Below, piece by piece: positions 35,833 through 47,290 of a stretch of 64,000 nucleotides of DNA. Source of the stretch: Ganoderma boninense (lineage: Eukaryota; Basidiomycota; Agaricomycetes; Polyporales; Polyporaceae). The notes below the pieces were generated by a model that saw only the letters and a program-made list of their open reading frames with translations, was not told the origin of the DNA and ran no database searches. Each line of letters begins with the position of its first letter. Positions within the stretch are counted from its first letter, which is position 1. Location of the stretch: the NCBI GenBank assembly GCA_002900995.3, contig CM035313.1, positions 1,054,001 to 1,118,000 on the forward strand, written 5' to 3'. Position numbers and translations under genes: made by a program.

Positions 35833-38800
35833 TCAGAAGTCCATATAGTCATCTGCAGCAGCAAAACTACTCGTCGACTTCTTCCTGCCTCGACCGCCAG
35901 ACTTGCTACCTCTACCTCGCCCACGCTTTCCTCCTCGGGAAGACGAGCCCCTTCTGGACGGTCCTGAGCTACCGCCGCCGTTGGGGCAAGCTGGCGCAGC
36001 ATGAGTCAACGTGCTGGTGAGACGTCGATGTGGATGCCGACGTACCATTGCTGTAGTGCCCTGGCTTCCCACACTTGAAGCACTCGTTACCAGATCCAGA
36101 AGTCCCACCTGTGCTGCGGCCTCCCCCATTGGGGCACACTTGGAATGTTGTGAGCATAAAGGTAGCCTCGCAGAGTGTTAAAACTCACCATTGGCGAAAT
36201 GCCCCTCCTCTCCGCACTTGAAGCAGGTACCGGTCGACGAGCCTCCTCCGCCTCCTCCGCCATCCCCGAAACTCTTCTGCCGCTTCGCACCGTTATTGGG
36301 GCAAGCTACAAGGTTGTCATGAGCAAAAGTTCATGTGGAGGCATGAAAGATTGGTCCTACCATTTGCCCAGTGACCATCCTCCCCGCACACGAAGCAGCC
36401 CCCGTTTGCCCCTCCACCCCCGCCCCCACCACCTCCACCCCCGCCGCTGCCGCCTGCAAAGCTCCTCGAAGCTCTATTAGCACCAGACAACCCAGAAAGA
36501 CCCCTCTGCGAAACCTGTGCATCCTCGTCCTCCCCCGCCCACTCGAAGAACCGGCACTGCGCCTGCCTCGACTGGTTCGGACACGACCAATACTTCTTCC
36601 CCTTGTTCGCGCCCGTCGCCGTCTCTTTCAGGACGGCCGTCAAGTCGCACTGACACCGTCGATCCCCTCCAGCGACCCCGTTCGTCCCCGCAGAGACCGA
36701 GCTGAACGGCCGCTTGGCGGGGACGGTGGGCGCCGCAGACGACGAGCCCGAGCCCGAGCCTGACCGCGAGGTCGAGGCGAAATTCGACGTCGACGAGCCG
36801 GACGGGCCGTCGTACCACTGGAAGAACTGGCACGTCTGGCTGTTGCCGCACGTCCAGAACTTGCGGCCCTTGTTCACAGACTCCTTCGTCACTGTCCGTT
36901 CCGCGGCCGGGATGCTGCAGTCGCACTGCGGCGCCGCCCCGCCTGCATTAGACGAAGATGCATTCCTGGACACAGGCGGCCGAGGAGGCGCGGCAGCACG
37001 CGGAGCGGGTGCAGGAGGCGGGGGTGGCGAATCGCTCCAGTCTATAGCGCCCTCAGAATCACAACGCATGCACCCAAAATCGTGAATCCACGTACAATCG
37101 TCACTGTCGTCTCCAGCTAGTGCGGCTGGCGGCGCAGCGGGTGGGGGCGGAGGAGGCGGGGGTGGAGGCCGCTGGACAGCTGCTGGGGCTGCCCCACGAC
37201 CTCGACCGCGCGTAGGGCGTGCAGCGGTATTTGATCCTCTTGATGCACCCCTCTTGGTACCCCCCTGGCCCTCGTAACACCGCGGCCCCGCCCGCCGCGT
37301 CCATCACGCCCTCTGCCACCGCCTCCGCCTCCGCCTCCGCCACCGCCATTATCGTCGTCGTCGTCGCTGTCATGCGCTTCTCCCAAGTCGATATCGGGAA
37401 CGGGGCCTTGTCCATTTATACGGGTATCGACCGCCTGGTCGTTTTAGTTTAAGCGAATATTTGAGCGAGAGAAAACAAAAGGCACAGACCTGCATCAACT
37501 TCTGAAACTCCACTTTCGTCTTCATAAACATCTCCTTGTAGCGCTCGATGCTTTCCGTGAGGACCTCGTTCTTGCTCTTCTGGCCTTGGCAGATTTCAAC
37601 CATCCGCCGCTCGGTCTATGCGATATGAATGAGATGAGAAGGACGGCTGGGCAGAAATTCCAAGGTAGCAGACCTCGCGTCTTAGCTCCGATTTGCTGAG
37701 GCTCTGCTCAAAACCGATCGCATCGTAGCCTTCAACCAGCCCTATCCCGAGCGTGGACGGTATGAGGTACTTGGTCGACCCTTGCATCTTCTCATGCACG
37801 TACTTGCGGTCCACAACGGTCTGTATATGCTGAGCGATCGTTGCATCGGTACCTGTCGAAACGCAAACGTAAGTTCTTGATACCGAAACAATGTGGCCTG
37901 ATAGTCTACCTATGCCATGCTCGTCCATTAAGTTGACCAAGTCTGCTTCGGTAAGCAGCTTCGGCTTGGAAGTCTGTCCTTCGTCGAGCCTACACTCGGT
38001 CGGAACAAAGGCTTCGCCTTCTTGGAACTGCGGCAGCTCCTTGTCCGACCATTTGTCATATGGAAATACTTCTAAGTAGTTTCGCTCTCGGATAGTCAAA
38101 CCTACGGGTACGGAAAGACATGTTATGAGATAACACAGCCAAGGCGTCGAGGGGCACGTACCAGTAGCGTAGAACTCTTCCTCGCCGTACTTCACGTCAA
38201 CGGTGGTCTGCCAGCCCAAGGCATCCTTGGAGCAAGAGGCTAGAAACCGGCGTGCAATATAATCGTAGACCCGCTTCTCGTCTCCGGCGAGATTGCCGGC
38301 GTGAGCCGTTGGGTGAATAGGAGGATGTGCATGATCGTCGTTCTTGCCTCTTCTCGGCGGTGTAAAGCCACCCTGCTGCAAACTACGAGAGTCAATTCAA
38401 ACGCATCGAAAGTAGGGAGGAACTGCAGTGAGTTGGGCATACCCACTGGCGAAGCCACCCCACGCGTTATCAGCGGTCTGCTTCTGAATAAGCGACATGA
38501 AGTCGAACTGAGGGTCGTAGATGTCGGTCTCCGTGCGAGGGTATGACAGGAACCCTTGCTGGTACAAACGCTCCGCGATCTGAACAGGTCAGTGTCGTGG
38601 TCGTAACAAACGCGGTGTCGCGTGCTTACATCAAGGACTTTCTTGGGAGACAACCTGAGCAGCCTAGAACCGGCCTTTTGCAGGTCGACCGTGGTTAGCG
38701 GGTAAGGCTTCCTGATCTAAGGTCAAATTGGAGCATCTGACAACCAACAGCGCGATACTCGTACCATTTCTTCGTCTCCTTCGACGTGACCTTGGTGACC

Positions 38801-39791
38801 CTCGCCACGGGCTGCTCAAGTGCGGCTTCGTACAGCCCCCACGCAGCCTGAAAGTTGAAGAGGTGCCCTCGCCTCCACGTGAACTCGGTGTCCACAGGTT
38901 CCTCGTCGGACGATGGTCGGGTGAGGGAGAGGAAGATATACCAGAACGGCTCAGGCCTGAAGTTCTTGACTTTGTTATAGCGCGCGACCACAAAGCCAAG
39001 CGTTGGGAATTGGCAAGGACCTTTCACGACAGTCAAGCTCAAGAATAGCCCCGAGCGAGGAAGAGAGGACATACCGTACGAGATGACCTCTTTCTTCAGA
39101 GCCTCATAGCGTTTCTGTAGATTGAGAGTCTGCATCCGGGTGAATGCGGATCCGATCCTAAGGTCGAGCAAAATCCGGGCCTCTACGGCGGAAGATTGCC
39201 TCATGTCCAGTTGGACGGGGTTCTGAGCAGCATTGTGAATTTGTCTGGGAAACGGTGTCAGAATTTTGAGAGTGGCTTGCGACGAAGGGCGTACTGGGCG
39301 ATGATGGCACTGAAGCGAGCACGTCGCACCGAAATATTTGGCTTCGCCCCTCTACATATCCTTGCGATCTCAGCCCCAATGTTCTCCCCTTCCCGATCGC
39401 AATCCGTCCATATCATGAGTGTCTGCGCACGAGCGGCCTCGAACTTGAGGTTCTCGGCTACGGTCTTGGAGTCTGGTTGTACTTTGCATTCGATGGGCGC
39501 GTCAAACAGCTTGAAGGGGTCACACGAAGTCCACTTGGAGTACATCGCATTGAAGTCGTACTCCATGACATGACCCATTACAGACGTGACGGTGAACTGT
39601 GCGTTCGTCTGGGGATAGTCGAAGTCATAGTTCTTGATGTACTTATTGCGGCTATTCCGCTGCCCATACATGAGTTCAGCGGGCGCTGTGGGTTGGAAAC
39701 CACGACATACCGTGCTGAACCGCCCTCCCGAGAGGATCTGTGTAATTGACTTCGCAATAGAAGGTTTTTCGGCCACACAGAGGACTTTCAT
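35833..39791 (-). CDS. TOP3: DNA topoisomerase III (type IA) with GRF and CCHC zinc modules
   Basis: Fifteen exons: 39791-39711, 39659-39295, 39244-39075, 39020-38765, 38711-38630, 38579-38443, 38382-38162, 38101-37910, 37852-37674, 37615-37490, 37434-37281, 37188-36361, 36305-36189, 36138-36046, 35990-35833; about 1052 aa. The Toprim domain opens MKVLCVAEKPSIAKSI and has the metal triad D113/D115/E117 (DCDREGE). The catalytic Tyr331 lies in FLSYPRTETD. After the core come a Gly/Arg and Pro-rich linker, two GRF zinc fingers (CDC...FWTCGN...CQFFQWYD and CQC...YWSCPN...CRFFEWAG) and three CCHC knuckles (CFVCGEDGHWANAC type), ending in an Arg/Lys/Ser tail. The enzyme decatenates single strands and dissolves Holliday junctions with a RecQ helicase and Rmi1. 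The exon 11/12 border in the Gly/Pro-rich linker (intron 37189-37280) is the only weak join. Confidence 0.94.
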
Positions 39792-40297
39792 ATTCCCTGT
39801 GGATTTAACTTGGTATATGCTTTGAGAACAGGTGCGCTAGACTGAGCAAAGTGGAAAGCAGCAGAGGACAGCAAGTGACAGCGAAGGAACAGGGCCGGGA
39901 TATGGGAAGTGGCACGAAACTGCGGCACTGTCCTAGATGGGTCCTAGATGGGCAAACCGTTCAGTGGCAAGACCTCCAGACTGCCAGAGTTAGTCCAGCG
40001 ATCCGGTAGCAAGGTCCAGTACGCAGAGAGTGGATGAGGGGAAGGAAGACGGGGGCCAGAGTCAAGAGCGACGCGTCGTGAACCCACTCAGACGCGTCGA
40101 GACGCGTCCACAACACGCGCGCGACGGGACATCACGTGATTCTACGCGGTCAAGACCAAGGCCGCGTTGTCGCGGACGGTTCCGCAAGTTCAGACGCGCC
40201 GTGCCCACAGCCCGTGCGGCGACAAAGTATTCTGAGGTAAGCACGGTGGGGCGCTGATGTTTTAAGGAGGGTATGTAACATGCAGCTGGTATAATAC
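39792..40297. other. Intergenic region between TOP3 start and UTP25 stop
   Basis: 506 bp upstream of TOP3 on the minus strand; contains the ACGCGT cluster annotated separately. No coding sequence. Confidence 0.6.
40071..40107. promoter_or_regulatory. Three clustered ACGCGT (MluI cell-cycle box) motifs upstream of TOP3
   Basis: ACGCGT occurs at 40071-40076, 40092-40097 and 40102-40107, 280-316 bp upstream of the TOP3 start codon. In yeasts this palindrome is the binding site of MBF (Mbp1-Swi6), which drives G1/S transcription of DNA-synthesis genes. Function here is inferred from the motif and from the identity of the downstream gene. Confidence 0.55.
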
Positions 40298-42723
40298 TCA
40301 GATACTCTTCTTCACGAGTTCGGTAGCCCCTTCAGTCCCAGCAATCCTCTCCAGCCTCATCCAGTCATACTTCGAATAAAGCACCCGACATGTGACATCC
40401 GACGCGTCCACCCCGTCGTCGAGGAAAGGATACGAGAGGAACTCGGTGTAAAACTGCGGATGATCCGGTGGACCGTAGAACACAAGGTTGCGGATACCTC
40501 GGAGTTTGTATCTACACTCTCGGTCGTCAGCAAGTTCAGGCGAAGGTGGGACATATTTGCAAGACGTACCGCCGGAAAAAGTGGAATCGCTCGCTGATCA
40601 GCAGGAAAGCCTTCGTACCGGAAAAGAAGGCCTGGCGGGCACGGGAGATGTCCTGGTTGGACGAATACTCGGAAAGCACCGTAAAAGATGCGTTGAGCTT
40701 GCGGAAGTGATTTTGGACTCGAATGAAGTCCAGCGAAGAGGGAACAAATACGACCGTATTTGCGCTCTGCACCGCAGACTTCATGACCGCAGGGAGCAGC
40801 TGGGTGAAGTGGCTTCAGCAGCAAGTCCTCCTCACACAGAACGTCGCTGCGCGGGACGCACCTGAGTCGTGAAGTACTGGAAGCGCTTTTCGGGCTCGTC
40901 CTTCGGGTTGCTGCAATCGAATTGGACAAAATTCTGGTCAATGCCTTCAGGCACTTCGATTGGGGCCCAGCGCTTCTCAGTGCGTATCCTTCCAGCGACG
41001 TTCTTCAGAGATTGATTGAAGAGCGAGCGAGTCTCCGGTGTCTCGTATGCGGACAAGAGCACTGTCTGGCGCAAATATGCAGCACTGCCCCACAGCGATC
41101 AGTCTCGGTAACGAGAGCAGAGTTATTGGAAACTTACTGTCCGTCCAAATACCACGACTTAATTCGGGAGAAGTCCACATCGTGAGACTCCTTTGGCATC
41201 TGGTTGATGTTGTTGAAAACGAACTACAAGCAGGTGTAAGTTAATGCTGAACGAGAGCGTGAAAGAGTGCCCTACCTGCACATGTTCCCAATTTTGCATT
41301 GTGAGCGCATCCATTTGATCCACAACAAGGAGCTCGATAGAGGAAAGGAAGTCCGCGTTCCTGTATGCCATGAATCAGTTCATGTTGCAGTAAATAACAA
41401 GCACCTGAAAACTTACTTCTCCTTCTCTATAGACATCCTGAGACCCAAGGGACTTGCAATAATCAAGTCGCACCCGTAAAATTCGGCAAACAGCTTCACG
41501 CTCTTCTTCGTGACCTTCACCCCCAGCCTGAAGCTATCATCGACATTCCCCTTGAACATTTCCACATGGTCGCGCGGATACGTGCCAGGGTCTGCATTGG
41601 CGAGCTTGTCTACTGCCCCCGGTGGCAGTCCGTATTCCGACTGGAACCGGCCATTGTTTTCGATTTGGTAGTGCGACGAGGGAGTGTGCGCCGTGAAAGC
41701 AGATACCCAACGTAGTGCGAAAGAGCGGAATGGGAGAAGAATGAGCACAGAGGGGCGCGTGAAACCCTGGTCCTGGACGTCTTCTGGTGGTTCGTTGCCC
41801 GCTTTTGTCGCGTGCGAGATGCGCTCGTTATTTTTGAGAATTCTCCGTCGCTTTCTGCTCATACATTAAGAAAAAAGTCAAGGAAGAATGCTTTGGGACG
41901 CACTTAGTAATATGGTTCAACGCATGTAGGGTTAGGGCCTCGCGGAAACTGGACTGGGTCTCTGGCGATGTTCGGGTGACATAGAGATCCCGGTAGGAGG
42001 CAAGTGTGTTCAACAGGTCGTTCTGAAGCTCAACCACCTCTGATTCACAAAAGAGTAAGCAAAATATATAAGAGTAATGTCACAGCGCGGAGCTTACCTC
42101 GAGGAAGCTTTGCTTGTCTAGTCTGTAGGGGCTCTCCCATCTTTTCGGGTATCTAGCGACTCGACCCAATTTTGCATACGGCTCCCGTCGAGACCACCGC
42201 GAGGACATACCTTGTGCTTCGCGCCCGTCGCATTCGAGTCCACAACGCCCTCCGGCACAGACTCAACGACGCCTCCGAGCCTACCGCACTTGTCTCGTCT
42301 TTGCGACCATGACCTCTGATCTACAGCTTCGCGCGCCCCCTCCGTCAACACGCTTGGGGATAATCCAAAGTGCGCCTCGTAAGGGTCCGCGCCGGAAACT
42401 GAACACGCATTAGTCCACGCGACGCAACCCGGGATTTTGAGCAACACACCTTCCTCCTCTTCACCCGGATCCATTTCTACGTCGTCGTCCGTTTGTGGCC
42501 TCAGACCGTCCTTCTCCTTCTCCTTCTCCTCAGAAGAAGCGCCTTCAGACGCGCTCCCGGTAGAGTCCTCCGGAGTGGTGATTTGTACGGCGCGTTTCTT
42601 GTTCAGCTTCTCTACCGGTTTGCTTTCTTCGAAGGTGCGTTTGCGCTTGCTGGCCTTCGTCGCGGACACATTGAGAAGTGTGAGCAAGCGTGTAGTCGTT
42701 GAGCTAGACTCGTCGATGGCCAT
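40298..42723 (-). CDS. UTP25: U3 snoRNP / small-subunit processome factor Utp25 (DEF family)
   Basis: Ten exons: 42723-42450, 42398-42211, 42140-42098, 42039-41904, 41854-41417, 41360-41276, 41223-41138, 41084-40862, 40799-40570, 40511-40298; 1917 nt, 638 aa. A Lys-rich and Glu-rich N-terminus is followed by DPYEAHFG, then a helicase-like fold with degenerate motifs: [49 protein letters not shown] (a DEAD-box-like strand without DEAD), [30 protein letters not shown] and the C-terminal [14 protein letters not shown], all characteristic of Utp25/digestive-organ-expansion factor. The family is nucleolar and needed for early pre-rRNA cleavages giving 18S rRNA, without ATPase activity. Size is somewhat short compared with yeast (721 aa), mainly at the N-terminus. 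Confidence 0.93.
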
Positions 42724-42903
42724 TGTGAGCAGGCGAGAGTGAGCTGAGGCCGAGGCAGAGACGGATCGAAAAGCACTCGCCAACGGTAAAACCGCGCGCA
42801 ATTCTTCGCCAAGTCGATCGAGATCTCAGATGCTCGATCTATTCGGCGGCTGCTGACAGAATCGGCAGCGTTTCGAATATTTTTTAACAAGCAGTGCTTC
42901 CAC

Positions 42904-42977
42904 GGGTCGATGGCGTAGCTGGTTATCGCATCTGTCTAACACACAGAAGGTCCTCAGTTCGATCCTGGGTCGACTCA
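42904..42977 (+). tRNA. tRNA-Val (anticodon AAC), intronless
   Basis: A full cloverleaf folds by hand. The acceptor stem GGGTCGA/TCGACTC has one G-U pair, with discriminator A at 42977. The D stem is GCG/CGC. The anticodon stem TCTGT/ACAGA carries the 7-nt loop CTAACAC, giving anticodon AAC (valine). The T stem CTCAG/CTGGG has loop TTCGATC. The internal pol III promoter is present: A box TGGCGTAGCTGG and B box GTTCGATCC. It lies 180 bp upstream of the UTP25 start on the opposite strand. Confidence 0.93.
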
Positions 42978-42980
42978 CTA

Positions 42981-42985
42981 TTTTT
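42981..42985 (+). terminator. RNA polymerase III T-run terminator of tRNA-Val
   Basis: Five consecutive T three bases after the tRNA end, followed by a second T4 run a few bases on. Confidence 0.75.
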
Positions 42986-43387
42986 GTTGTTTTGTTGGTT
43001 GGTCCATGTTACTACAGTAATACCGCATGCATGAACCATCGGACAAACACTTGCACTGACATGACCCGGTCAAGTACATGGCACCAGAAGAAAGACGAGA
43101 GGATTCAGGGGGAACTTTGCTGTGAACCGTTGCACTAACACCTTGGGCCCTAGTCTACTGTTCTGCATCGAAGGTGACGCCGTCCAAGCAGTCAATGCGA
43201 AGAGAAGGTCATACAAAGTCATTAATAGCCATCCAAACAAATAATTACACCGAGTGACAGATAGATAGTGACGTAGACATTGGGAGTCGGAGTTGGGGGT
43301 CCAAAACAATTGTGTCCAGTGAGTGTTCATCGAGTCTCATCATGAAAGGTCTCGCTCAAAAGTCGACCACGGCTCGGCGCTCCGAGC
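42986..43387. other. Intergenic region between tRNA-Val and SEY1 3' end
   Basis: 402 bp without a recognisable gene; probably SEY1 3' flank. Confidence 0.5.
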
Positions 43388-46300
43388 TCAGTAAGGCTCA
43401 GCCTTCCGCCGCCTGATCTCCTTCTCTGGCTCGTCGACGGACGTGGAGTTGCGGGGATGGGATGCGCGGACGGGCTGCGTAATCTGTGGCTGTGAAAAGT
43501 GCTCGCGGAGACGGCCCTCGACCTGCCGGTGGACCTGCGGCGGCTTGAGCATTCGTACAAACAGAAAACGAAGCAACAGAACGCACCTCGCCGCCAAGGC
43601 TTTTGAGGATCTGAAGAACGGGGCCAGTCATGCCAAGCTGCACAATGACGTAGCTGCGGCACGATTGTTAGTCAGACTGAACTAAGAATACGAAAGGCGA
43701 AAGAGTGGCGTACGCGGATACCAAGATAATAAGGAGCATCGTGAAGTACAGCGGGTTGAAGAGCACCATCATGGCCTCGTTCCAACCGAGCACAACGAGC
43801 ACACCGTACATCCAGTACGGGATCTGCGCCACGCTGGAGACCATGCTCCGCTTCGCCTCGACGTAGTACGCGTCGGCGTCCTTGCGGAAGCGGTTGTTGA
43901 GGTCGAGCGACTTCGTCTCGGAGAACACAATGAGCGTCGAAGGGAAGTCAAACTCCTCAGTGCTCGTCAGAGGATCCGAAGCCTCGGAAGGCAAGGTAAA
44001 CTTGAGCGAGGGGTCGAGAGGCTCAATCCTCCAGTAAATCGGGATGAGTTCGAGAGTCTAGTAGCGCACAACACCCTTCAGTTTAATGGACTTCGGCACC
44101 GACGCGGTAGGTGACAAACAAACCTGCTCCTTTGCCTTCCTGAACACCGAGTCGATGTCGTCATCGGGCTTCCAGACACGGGGCGTGCCCTTCTCGTCGT
44201 ATCGGAAGCGCTCCTCGAAGTAATTCCGGAGCTTGCCCAGGAAGATGGTGTCCGCGGTCTGCTCGTCCACCTTCGAACGGAGCGCCAACCAGGCACGCCT
44301 CCGCAGGATGGCCAGCGCAGTCGAGTTCTCCTCATCGGTGCAGTCGAAGCCTAGAAGGCCCGTCCACCATCAACACATGCTAAAAATCCACAGAAGCAGC
44401 GTCACGCACTCTTCGCCTTGGTGAGATACGAGGACTCGGCCTTCTCAAGCGTCTCGCGGAACACCGTCAGCACCCTGTCCCACATGTCAGGCGAAGGTTT
44501 GTTCAGGTACAGGTCAACAGGGTCGGAGATCTGCTTCTTGAAGTTGCGCTACGACACAGACGCGTGCGTTAACGTCACCAGCCGCGCTAACAGCGAAATG
44601 GGCATACCTCGATAACGTTCACCATCTTCTTCGTCTCGTCCTTCCTGCACTGATCAGCGACAATGCGCGCCTCCTCGCGGAGCAGGCCGAGCTCCTCCTC
44701 ATACGACCAGTCCGTGCCCTCGACCACTGCCTCCTTTGCGCCTTCCAGGAAGGACTTCTCGAGACGCCCGCGCGCAGCTTCCACAACCTCAGCGAAGTTG
44801 TAGCTCTCGCCGCGCATGCCCTCAAGCATCTCCTTCTTGTACGTCGAAAGAGACTTCTTGTGGAGGTTCTTGAGCTGACCGAGAAAGAGGGGCGAGAGCG
44901 TCGAGTCGATCACGCCAACAAGGTCTGCGCGCTTCCGCTTGTACACGCCCGGGTGGTACCGCGACGCGTCGCGGTCGTAACGCTCTGCAATTGTTTTAGT
45001 CTGAGGAGTTGAGAACAGAACAGATGATGAACTCGCCTAACGCTCTACTCCTCCAAGCACGCATCATCTTGCCCAAGCCGTCTACAACCTTGCCAGACTC
45101 GATAGGTCGCTTCTGAGGCTTAGCCTGCTCATTGAACTCGGCCAACGCTGCAGTGGAAATCTCGTCGCAACGGAATTGCGCAAGAAGTTCGCGCTGAGTA
45201 GGCAAGTCTAGATCCTTGTTGGTTTGGACTTGTTCCTGTACACCTGTCAGCTCACTGCACTTAGAGTAAGCGAAAGAGAGAAAACCGACCCAAATGCCCT
45301 CCATGTAGAACGCGACGCCGTCCGCAGGGATTCGCTTGTGGTAAGCCGGAGAGAACACGTAGTCCTCCCTCGACTTGTCCGCGAAGCGTTTCCTGAGCTC
45401 CAGAACCGCACTCTCGAACTTGTCGGGAACGAGAATTTTGTGGGGCAGGGCGGCGAATGAGAGATCGAAATAGTCGGACAATTGCTTGTCCTTCAGCTCG
45501 GCTGGTTTCGAAAGAGTCTCCCAGATCTTCTGAATGTCTTGTGTCAGGGTCGCCTGTAGGTTGGCAAGCGGGGTTGTCCCAATATGGTCCCGGATAACGA
45601 AGAGAAGGAGAGTGCGCTGGTTGCGCCTTGAAGCCGTTGAGCGCGTTAAGAATGTAATTGGGGTGAGTTGCGACTCACCCATCGGGGGTCTTCTTTCCAA
45701 AGAGACCAAGGTTGACTTCAAACACAGTCTTCAAAAGACCCATGTTGGCGCCCTGGTAGAGACCAACTTGATGCTCCCATAGGTTCACAATGAGCACCTC
45801 CGAGGAGGCGAGGGAAAACAACGCGGATTTGCGTTCGAAGTCCTTAGCGAGTGTCAGGCACAGTGAAAAGAGGATAGGACAGTGGACATCGGCCGACCTG
45901 ATCTTCCCCACGCTCCCGTCCATCCGTTCCTTCCACATCCATTACAAGCACGTTCATATCTTTACCCTTACACATCCAAATACCTGTCTCAATATTGTCA
46001 GCAACCTGAGGAACACCTTGCACGCGCATTGAAAGCCATGTCTGAGGAACAGCGTAGCAGGTTGCATCATGAATGTACTCAGTACGCCCATTCCTTCCCA
46101 AGCCATTTCTGCACAGGAGTCGCGTCGAAAAAGCGAGCGACTGGAGGGAGGATGTACAACCATTCAAGCAGGCGCGCTACCCCAATAGCCGCGTGCCGAC
46201 ACGGGAATCATGGTGCATGCATGTTGCCGCGACCTGTCATCGTATGGCCATGGAAATGCAGGACTAGGGGATAGAGGCAGAGGCTTTCAGTTCAGGAGAT

Positions 46301-46769
46301 GTGCTCACCCTTGGTAGTCTGTTGTCGTCGCGTCTCGTCCATGACATCAAAGTTGGTTCCAAATAGTCGATTGAGCAATGTACCTGGCGCGCACGTTCGT
46401 GACCTGTTGCAAAGAAGGTAGCAAAAATGCGCTACGCACTTTTTCCGGTAGATTGTGAGCCAAAAACTGCTACTAGGTTGTAGTCGAAGCCTGCATTCGC
46501 GAGGCCCCACTTCTCTAGCTGTTGTGTGAGGTCCGGGCTGCGGACATGTCCGTCTCAGCGAGTCGCAGCATGCCTATCGTCGCACAGGGACCGCACCTGA
46601 ATTCCTTCTCGTCGTTGATGACCTGCATGCGCTCCGAGTTGGCGTCCGAGGTGGTCGCGGAACCGTTGGGGTAGTGACCGTTCGTGGCTGGCACATTCCG
46701 TCTTGCAGCGAAGGAGGGGTCGGTCTTGGTGGGCGATATCGCAGGAGGTGATACGGCGGTCTGCGCCAT
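43388..46769 (-). CDS. SEY1: ER membrane fusion GTPase (atlastin/RHD3-like)
   Basis: Thirteen exons: 46769-46597, 46537-46440, 46383-46309, 45983-45898, 45842-45679, 45626-45290, 45235-45037, 44984-44608, 44548-44410, 44350-44124, 44057-43714, 43653-43587, 43534-43388; 2433 nt, 810 aa. The dynamin-like GTPase domain has the P-loop GSQSTGKS (84-91, split by an intron), [15 protein letters not shown], the switch [14 protein letters not shown] and the G4-like [10 protein letters not shown]. It is followed by a long helical bundle ([20 protein letters not shown] ... YFEERFRYD), two closely spaced membrane segments ([18 protein letters not shown] and [14 protein letters not shown]) and a cytosolic amphipathic tail. 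Sey1 fuses ER tubules homotypically to form three-way junctions. Intron 3 (45984-46308, 325 nt) is unusually long here, and intron 7 uses a GC donor (GCGAGT at 45036). Confidence 0.96.
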
Positions 46770-47290
46770 GCTGATGTGGTCTGAGAGAATGCAGGAAGGA
46801 GCGGAAGGGAGGAATGGGGAAGTCGTCGAGCAATGCGCAACCGGCACGCTCTTGTGCACTCCAGCGTCATGGCTGCTTCACGTGATGCAACGCTGGCATC
46901 CAAAAACGGAAGGCTCCTCTTGATGGCCATAGGCGCCAGCGCAGAGTTGCCTCTTGTCGGAGTGGTTTGCAGTTGGAAGCCTCTCCTCTCCTCGCGAGGT
47001 CTGTCTTCAACAGACTCATAGAGGGCATATAGGGACTTAATTACAGCGGGGCCGCCCACCTCTCACCTTAATTGACCTAATTTCACTGGTGCGAGCTACC
47101 CAAAGATTACCCGCATTTATTTCACTGAAGATAATTTACGCTCTTCACAGGAACAACGTAAACCATCCTCTATCGCAGGTCCCTCGATTGCGTTACCTTG
47201 ATCCTGATGCCTTGTTGGCCAATCTACTTCTCGTGGTCAACGCTACTCCATAGAAGACTCACTGCCTAAATCCTGTCCAACTTGACGCAC
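46770..47290. promoter_or_regulatory. Divergent intergenic region between SEY1 and the AFG1-type ATPase
   Basis: 521 bp between the start codons of two oppositely oriented genes; presumably both promoters. No specific motif named. Confidence 0.5.
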
